Part shown: one piece after another, positions 58,282-64,000 of the stretch
Layout: each line of letters starts with the position of its first letter
How positions within the stretch are numbered: position 1 is the stretch's first letter
From: Litoribacterium kuwaitense
GTDB taxonomy: Bacteria > Bacillota > Bacilli > Bacillales > DSM-28697
Reading direction: 5' to 3'
NCBI RefSeq assembly: GCF_011058155.1
Contig: NZ_JAALFC010000012.1
Span: 16,097-80,096 of the forward strand
Length of the DNA: 64,000 bases
Program-made: the position numbers and the translations under genes
Notes under the pieces: generated by a model
The model's database searches: none
What the model was told of the DNA's origin: nothing
The model's input: the letters and a program-made list of their open reading frames with translations, nothing else

Positions 58282-59036
58282 CCTTCTCTTCTCCTACCTT
58301 CTTCAGGCATTTCATGATAGATGAGAGCAGCTGAGATGTTATCTTCTCCACCAAGGGATTTTGCTGTCGTAACCATTTGATCCGCTTTTTCGTCAAGAGA
58401 GAGTTCGCTATCCAGAACTTGGATGAGCTCTTCTTCAGACAGCTTGTTCGTTAAGCCGTCAGAACAAAGTAAAACGTATTCACCATAATCCCATTCAAAT
58501 GATTGGATATCAACATCAGCCCTTTCATTCGTACCTAATGCTCGTAACAAAACATTTTTTCTCGGATGATGCTCAGCTGCTTCTCTAGAGAGTTCACCAG
58601 AACGGACGAGTTCATTGACGAGCGAATGGTCTTGCGTCACCTGCCGAAAAAAAGAGGCACGCTTTACATACCCACGACTGTCGCCAATATGCGCAATCGT
58701 GACGAATTGAGGTGTACAAATCGCGGATACAAGTGTCGTTCCCATTCCTCTGCATTCTTCATGCTCCAAAGAATATGAATACATCTTCGCGTTGACATCT
58801 TCCACTTTTTCACGAAACCATTGTTCGGCTTCTGTCGGACTGCTAAGCGTTAATTGACTGTCCCAATGCTTTACTAGCTCCGATACCGCCATTGTACTCG
58901 CAACGTCCCCAGCACGATGCCCTCCCATACCATCAGCTACGATCGCAAGGCATTGGCCGTTTGTGCACTTTACAGTGACGCTGTCTTCGTTATGCTCACG
59001 TACATTGCCGGTATCTGTTCGATAGACCGTCTTCAT
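58278..59036 (-). CDS. prpC: PP2C-type protein phosphatase PrpC
   Basis: The 252-residue PPM phosphatase has metal-binding Asp in RTDTGNVREHNEDSV, AIVADGMGGHRAGDVAS, IAHIGDSRGYVKRA, YVLLCSDGLTNKL and GGEDNISAALI. It dephosphorylates PrkC substrates such as EF-G and HPr. The start at 59036 (MKTVYRTD) follows GAGGTG; the frame opens 18 codons earlier, inside rlmN. Stop overlaps prkC start, so the pair is translationally coupled. Confidence 0.96.
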   Translation of the reverse strand: MKTVYRTDTGNVREHNEDSVTVKCTNGQCLAIVADGMGGHRAGDVASTMAVSELVKHWDSQLTLSSPTEAEQWFREKVEDVNAKMYSYSLEHEECRGMGTTLVSAICTPQFVTIAHIGDSRGYVKRASFFRQVTQDHSLVNELVRSGELSREAAEHHPRKNVLLRALGTNERADVDIQSFEWDYGEYVLLCSDGLTNKLSEEELIQVLDSELSLDEKADQMVTTAKSLGGEDNISAALIYHEMPEEGRRREG

Positions 59037-59044
59037 GGGTGGCT

Positions 59045-60145
59045 TCACCTCGTCTCTTCTTTCCGTTCCTTTGCCCGCAGTTGACCGCAAGCTGCGTCAA
59101 TGTCGTGACCTTGCTCGCGTCGTACAGTTGCGTTAACTCCCTGTTTGCGAAGGGTATGCACGAATTTTTGAATCTGCTTTTGCGGTGTTCTCACATAATC
59201 TCTTTCCGGCACATAATTCACAGGAATTAAATTGACATGGCATTTAATCGGCTTAATTAACTTCGCCAGCTTGAGAGCATGCTCCTCCTGATCATTGACG
59301 CCACCAAACAATCCGTATTCAAATGTGATGCGACGACCCGTTTTTTCTGTATAATACTTCACCGATTCCATGAGCGGCTCTAGCTTATAAGCACGAGCAA
59401 TCGGCATAAGCTGTTCACGCATCTCCTGCGTTGGAGCGTGCAAGGATAACGCAAAATTAATTTGCAGCCCTTCATCGGCGAAATCGTACATCTTAGGTAC
59501 AATTCCGCTCGTCGATACGGTAATGTGACGGGCACCGATGTTTAATGATTTTTCATGGTTAATGATTCTTAAGAAACTCATCAATTCGTCGTAATTGTCA
59601 AAGGGCTCTCCAATTCCCATCACGACGACGTGGCCAAGACGGGCATCGATATCATCAAGTACTTGTTGGACTTTTACGACCTGAGCAACGATCTCCCCGG
59701 CCTCCAAATGCCTTTTTAAGCCGCCTAAAGTAGATGCGCAAAACGTGCAACCGATTCGACAGCCAACTTGTGTTGTGACGCAAACTGAATAGCCATAGTC
59801 GTGCTTCATCAAAACAGTCTCAATCGAAAAGCCATCCGTCAGCTCAAATAGAAATTTCATCGTCCCATCCTCAGCCTTTTGCTGAACGATTGTCTTTAAC
59901 GTCGTTAGATCAAACGATTCTTCTAAGCGCTCACGCAGTGCTTTCGGAAGGTTCGTCATGTCGTCGAATGAAAACACTCGCTTCTCATAAAGCCAGCTAT
60001 AAATCTGCTCGGCACGAAAGGCAGGCTGTCCTTCCTCCTTAAGCCACCCTTCAAGCTCGTGTAGTTCTAAGCTATAAATGGATGGCAGCTCGTCGATCGG
60101 TTTATGGTAAGGACGGGCCTTCGTTTGTTTCGATAGTAAACTCAT
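59045..60145 (-). CDS. rlmN: Dual-specificity 23S rRNA/tRNA (adenine-C2) methyltransferase RlmN
   Basis: The 366-residue radical-SAM enzyme has the N-terminal accessory domain ([20 protein letters not shown]), the CxxxCxxC cluster in [15 protein letters not shown] and the conserved [11 protein letters not shown] segment. Two methyl-transfer cysteines include the C-terminal one in [11 protein letters not shown]. It adds C2-methyl to A2503 of 23S rRNA and A37 of certain tRNAs. It lies one base beyond the rsmB stop. Confidence 0.96.
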   Translation of the reverse strand: MSLLSKQTKARPYHKPIDELPSIYSLELHELEGWLKEEGQPAFRAEQIYSWLYEKRVFSFDDMTNLPKALRERLEESFDLTTLKTIVQQKAEDGTMKFLFELTDGFSIETVLMKHDYGYSVCVTTQVGCRIGCTFCASTLGGLKRHLEAGEIVAQVVKVQQVLDDIDARLGHVVVMGIGEPFDNYDELMSFLRIINHEKSLNIGARHITVSTSGIVPKMYDFADEGLQINFALSLHAPTQEMREQLMPIARAYKLEPLMESVKYYTEKTGRRITFEYGLFGGVNDQEEHALKLAKLIKPIKCHVNLIPVNYVPERDYVRTPQKQIQKFVHTLRKQGVNATVRREQGHDIDAACGQLRAKERKEETR

Positions 60146-60146
60146 G

Positions 60147-61484
60147 TTACGATCCCTTCTTTCGTAAAGCGGTTAGGTAAAAACCATCGGTTCCTGCGAG
60201 ATGAGGCAGCAATTGGATGTCGCCTTCATGTGTCCAAGCCTCTTCTGGCAGGGCTGCTGGCATACGACTTTTGAATGTGTCATCCCTGAGAAATTCAGGA
60301 TGTGTTTGTAAAAAGCGGGTGACGACGTCCTGATTTTCCTCGGGTTCAATTGTACAGGTTGAATAGACGATCGTTCCTCCTGGAGCAAGCAATGGCGCGA
60401 CCGCGGATAAAATATCTAATTGCACACGAGCAAGCGCTTGACTGTCGGCGCGCGATTTACTCCATTTAATTTCTGGCTTACGGCGGATGACACCGAATCC
60501 TGTACAGGGGGCGTCAACTAAAATTCGCTGGAAGCTTTCTGGGGCAAAAAGTTTTTCTGCTTGACGCGCATCACATTCGCGGGCATGAATAGAAGTCAAT
60601 TGTAACCGCTTCGCCTGCTGGTCGATGAGGCGGACTTTATGACGATGCAAATCAAGGGCATGGATTGTCCCTTCGTCTTGCATCCGTTCAGCAATATGGG
60701 TTGTCTTCCCGCCAGGGGCTGCACACGCATCGAGTACAGTCAAACCACGATCTAAGTTCAACGCATGGGCGACAAGCATAGAGCTTTCATCCTGAATGGT
60801 CAGCCGGCCGTCTTCATACGCATTTAAGCTCGCGATGTGCCCGGGAATGACGACCGCTTCTTCAGCAAGAACGCCAGGTGAAATCGACGCTGTCTCATTC
60901 CACGTATTAAGCAGCGCTTCACGTGTCACCTTCGTCGTATTGACCCGTGCCGTTGAAGCGGGTGGCGTGTTGTTTTGTTGGAGCATCTGCTCGGTTGCTT
61001 CCTCACCCCATAATTCAATCCACCGCTGAACGAGCCAGCGTGGGTGGCTGTAAACGATGGACAACCGCTCATCCATCGCCTCAATTTCTGTAACCGAAGG
61101 CCACCCTTTACGCTGCGCACTTCTTAGCACGCCATTCACGAGACCAGCAATCCCTTTGTGACCGCGTTTTTTGGCAATCGTTACAGCCTCATGAATGACT
61201 GCATGATCAGGAATGCGATCAAGCTGAATCATTTGATAAGCGGACATCCGTAAGAGGATACGTACCCACGGTTGTAATTTCTTTTTCCCGAGAAAAGGGC
61301 GTAAGCTAAAGTCAAGCAGCAATTCATTTTGCAACGTTCCATAGACGAGCTCAGTCAGCAATCGCACATCAGTGGTCGACAATTGTGCTGAGTCAATGGC
61401 TTGGTTTAAGGCAAGGTTGCTGTAAGATTGTGACGTACCAACTTTTTCAAGCAGCTCTAGGGCAACTTCACGTACGGACTTCAA
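60147..61484 (-). CDS. rsmB: 16S rRNA (cytosine-967-C5)-methyltransferase RsmB
   Basis: The 445-residue protein has an N-terminal NusB-like RNA-binding domain ([20 protein letters not shown]). The Rossmann methyltransferase has [18 protein letters not shown] (AdoMet), [20 protein letters not shown] and the catalytic cysteine loop [16 protein letters not shown]. It methylates C967 in 16S rRNA. It overlaps fmt by 4 bases in the priA-fmt-rsmB-rlmN operon. Confidence 0.96.
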   Translation of the reverse strand: MKSVREVALELLEKVGTSQSYSNLALNQAIDSAQLSTTDVRLLTELVYGTLQNELLLDFSLRPFLGKKKLQPWVRILLRMSAYQMIQLDRIPDHAVIHEAVTIAKKRGHKGIAGLVNGVLRSAQRKGWPSVTEIEAMDERLSIVYSHPRWLVQRWIELWGEEATEQMLQQNNTPPASTARVNTTKVTREALLNTWNETASISPGVLAEEAVVIPGHIASLNAYEDGRLTIQDESSMLVAHALNLDRGLTVLDACAAPGGKTTHIAERMQDEGTIHALDLHRHKVRLIDQQAKRLQLTSIHARECDARQAEKLFAPESFQRILVDAPCTGFGVIRRKPEIKWSKSRADSQALARVQLDILSAVAPLLAPGGTIVYSTCTIEPEENQDVVTRFLQTHPEFLRDDTFKSRMPAALPEEAWTHEGDIQLLPHLAGTDGFYLTALRKKGS

Positions 61485-62433
61485 TATAATTCCCCTAACT
61501 GAACACCAGGCTGTAATGGGCTTGTCTTTCCTCTTGCATAATCCGTAGCGTTCATTCGTTTTTTGCCCGCAGGTTGCAGCTCAGTTAATGTGAGCACTGT
61601 CTGATCACCACAGGCGACGTCTATACCTTCTTTCGTAATTCGTAAGATCGTACCTGGCGACTCGCCCGTCGTCTCCCCAGACAGAACTGCCCACCAAACC
61701 TTTAAAGTCTGACCGTGGACAGACGTGTAGGCAACAGGCCAAGGATGTAGACCACGAATGAGCGCCTCAACTTTCCGGTGATTCTGACTCCAGTCTATTT
61801 TTTCATCTTCTCGGCTAATGTTATACGCAAAAGTTGCTTCTTCATCAATTTGCGGCTGAGCGTCGATACGCCTTTCCCAAATGGCGGGCAAGATTTCCTC
61901 AAGTAGCGCTGCACCACAGGCGCTTAATTTATCATGTAACATACCAACGTGATCGGTCGCTTCAATTGGAATAGATCTTTGCGCTAACACAGGGCCTGCA
62001 TCGAGCTTTGGGGTCATATACATAATAGAAATACCCGTTTCTTTCTTTTGCTGAATGATCGCATAATGAATTGGTGCGCCGCCGCGTAATTCTGGTAAAA
62101 GCGAGGCATGCACATTAATACAGCCAAAAGGTGGTGCGTCTAATAATTCTTTCGGCACGAGCTGCCCATAAGCGGCTGTCACGATTAAGTCTGGTTCGTA
62201 GCTTAAAACCGCCTTTAGCTCCTCTTCGGCGCGTATTCGCTCAGGTTGTAAAACCGGGATTTGATGCTTTAATGCCTCTTCTTTGACTGGCGAAGGCGTT
62301 AAAACACGCCGACGCCCCTTTGGCCGATCCGGCTGCGTAACGACTGCGACGACTTCTGAGTCGCTTTGGTTAAGAAGCATTTGTAAAATAGGGACAGAAA
62401 AATCTGGTGTTCCCATAAACATGATTTTTTCAT
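61481..62433 (-). CDS. fmt: Methionyl-tRNA formyltransferase, apparent frameshift at the start
   Basis: The protein of about 317 residues has the formyltransferase core [34 protein letters not shown] and the active-site region with Asn, His and Asp. The C-terminal domain contains [18 protein letters not shown]. It formylates initiator Met-tRNA. The true start should be the ATG at 62431-62433 with GGTGG upstream. One A missing from the T6 run at 62425-62430 breaks ATG-AAA-AAA-ATC-ATG; adding it gives [13 protein letters not shown]. subtilis has def between priA and fmt; here only 20 bases separate them. Confidence 0.95.
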
Positions 62434-62453
62434 TCTTCTACCACCTGTCATAT

Positions 62454-64000
62454 TTAAAGCATAGCGTACGGCTGCATATCAATAGCAACCTGCATCTCTT
62501 TTTTCTGTATCTGCTCTGCATACTGTTCGATGAGCTTGCGCATTGCCGGTAGCAATGCCGGCTCATTTTTGTATTTTATCATGCATTGATAGCGGAATCT
62601 ATCTTTGATCCGCGGGATTGGTGACGCCACCGGGCCAAGAATGACCGCCTGATCACTTAACGACTTTCTTAAATAACGCGCCATTTTCTCGACTTCCTCC
62701 AAACAAGTCATTTGCTCTTCATGAGCAACACTAACTAGAGCCAAGTAATAAAAAGGCGGATATTGTCCACGCTTGCGAAATGCCATTTCCTTCTGATAAA
62801 AAGCCTCATAATCGTTTAAGGCTGAGAGCTCGATACTATAATGCTCAGGCGTATATGTCTGAATGATGACTTCTCCCGGCAAATCATGGCGCCCTGCCCT
62901 CCCGCTGACCTGAGTGAGCAGCTGAAATGTTTTCTCCGCTGCTCTAAAGTCTGGCAAGTGCAACATGGTTTCCGCAGCAAGCACTCCGACAAGCGTTACT
63001 TTTTTAAAGTCAAGTCCTTTTGCAATCATCTGTGTGCCGAGTAGTACATCCGCCTCTTCGTTTTCAAACGACTTTAATAGCCGCTCATGAGCGCCTTTAC
63101 GCTGAGTCGTATCTACATCCATACGGATAATTCTCAGCTCAGGCATCCATTTTGTCAGCTCCTCCTCCACTTTTTGCGTCCCTGTTCCAAAGAAACGAAT
63201 ATGTTCTGCCTGACAAGCCGGGCATTCGTGTGGGACACGCTCTTGATAGCCACAATAATGGCAGCGCATTTGTTCAAAGCGTTTATGATAAGTTAAAGAA
63301 ATATCACAGTGCGGGCATTGCAATACATATCCACAATCGCGGCACATGACAAACGTAGAGAACCCTCGGCGATTTAAGAAAAGCACCGCCTGCTCATTTC
63401 TAGCGACGACTTCACGAAGCTTCTCCATCAGAACCCTTGAAAACATCGACCGATTTCCCGCATGAAGCTCCTCCTTCATATCGGCGATTGCCACTTCTGG
63501 ATATGCGTATTGCCCAATTCGATCAGGTAATGCTAAATACGTATATACATCCTTTTGCGCACGTGCCCGCGATTCGAGAGATGGGGTAGCACTTCCAAGT
63601 ATGACTGGACAGCCATGATGCTGTGCCCGCTCGATAGCAACATCCCTCGCATGGTAGCGAGGATTTTCTTCTTGCTTATAGCTCGTCTCGTGCTCTTCAT
63701 CAATGATGAATAGACCTAGATTAGTAAACGGAGCAAACACCGCTGAACGCGCGCCAACGGCTACAGATACTTCACGACGATGAATTTTACGCCATTCATC
63801 ATACCGTTCCCCCCCAGAAAGCCCGCTATGGAGAACAGCAACCTTAGAGCCAAAACGTTCTTTGAAGCGCTGCACCATCATCGGCGTTAACGATATTTCT
63901 GGCACGAGAACGATCGCTTCCTCACCTCGTGCTAGCACATTGGCAATCGCTTGCAAGTACACTTCTGTTTTTCCGCTGCCAGTTATCCCATGCAGTAAAA
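62454..64000 (-). CDS. priA: Primosomal protein N' (PriA helicase), partial
   Basis: The frame is open to the right window edge; about 515 C-terminal residues are visible. They include the Walker A motif HGITGSGKTEVYLQAI at the very edge, the DEEH box LFIIDEEHETSYKQEE, LFLNRRGFSTFVMCRDCG, and the zinc-binding set (CRDCGYVLQCPHC ... CHYCGYQERVPHECPAC). Helicase motifs V and VI (GTQMIAKGLDFKKVTLVGV; LLTQVSGRAGRHDLPGEVII) follow. PriA restarts stalled replication forks with DnaB, DnaD and DnaI. The N-terminal DNA-binding domain is outside the window. Confidence 0.96.
   Translation of the reverse strand, partial: LLHGITGSGKTEVYLQAIANVLARGEEAIVLVPEISLTPMMVQRFKERFGSKVAVLHSGLSGGERYDEWRKIHRREVSVAVGARSAVFAPFTNLGLFIIDEEHETSYKQEENPRYHARDVAIERAQHHGCPVILGSATPSLESRARAQKDVYTYLALPDRIGQYAYPEVAIADMKEELHAGNRSMFSRVLMEKLREVVARNEQAVLFLNRRGFSTFVMCRDCGYVLQCPHCDISLTYHKRFEQMRCHYCGYQERVPHECPACQAEHIRFFGTGTQKVEEELTKWMPELRIIRMDVDTTQRKGAHERLLKSFENEEADVLLGTQMIAKGLDFKKVTLVGVLAAETMLHLPDFRAAEKTFQLLTQVSGRAGRHDLPGEVIIQTYTPEHYSIELSALNDYEAFYQKEMAFRKRGQYPPFYYLALVSVAHEEQMTCLEEVEKMARYLRKSLSDQAVILGPVASPIPRIKDRFRYQCMIKYKNEPALLPAMRKLIEQYAEQIQKKEMQVAIDMQPYAML

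Overview
The window is a 64-kb piece of a low-to-moderate GC, endospore-forming Bacillaceae chromosome. Gene order closely follows the Bacillus subtilis stretch from mutS2/pheST through polA and citZ-icd-mdh to priA. Spore genes (sspI, ytrH, ytrI, ytxC, ytaF) and T-box and L20 leaders support this. Almost all genes lie on the minus strand. I see no phage, IS element, CRISPR array, rRNA or tRNA.

Layout. 1-8423: partial mutS2, polX, a CvpA-family gene, zapA, pheT and pheS behind a T-box, and an rRNA methyltransferase. 8543-16323: sspI, an M42 aminopeptidase, ysdB, a TVP38-family membrane protein, ysdA, the infC-rpmI-rplT operon with its L20 leader, thrS with its T-box, and ytxC. 16324-26608: a HAD-hydrolase remnant, the primosome genes dnaI and dnaB, nrdR, speH, coaE, ytaF, mutM and polA. 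26850-35492: phoR-phoP, mdh, icd and citZ (TCA branch) and membrane genes ytwI, ytvI and fxsA. 35751-43871: pyk, pfkA, accA, accD and dnaE. 43986-48839: ytrH, ytrI, nrnA, ytpI, ytoI, a small membrane protein and ytkL. 48900-53334: an accessory-looking envelope cluster (membrane aminopropyltransferase, DUF350, DUF4247 lipoprotein, PspA, DUF4178) headed by a sigma-W-like promoter. 53519-64000: an M24 peptidase, then rpe-rsgA-prkC-prpC-rlmN-rsmB-fmt-priA.

Three things stand out. (1) The PspA/DUF350/DUF4178/DUF4247/aminopropyltransferase cluster looks like a membrane-stress system coupled to polyamine chemistry. (2) A structured intergenic repeat of about 127 bp has three tandem units between mdh and icd, a reverse-orientation copy after ytkL, and a possible divergent relative upstream of zapA. 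(3) Eight otherwise intact genes (dnaI, dnaB, polA, pyk, dnaE, ytrI, the aminopropyltransferase gene, fmt) each have a reading frame broken by one missing base in an A/T run. Since several are essential, this is most likely assembly or sequencing error rather than biology, and I annotate those genes as full-length with an apparent frameshift.

Compared with B. subtilis order, rnhC (next to pheT), gapB (next to speH) and def (between priA and fmt) are absent from their expected places.
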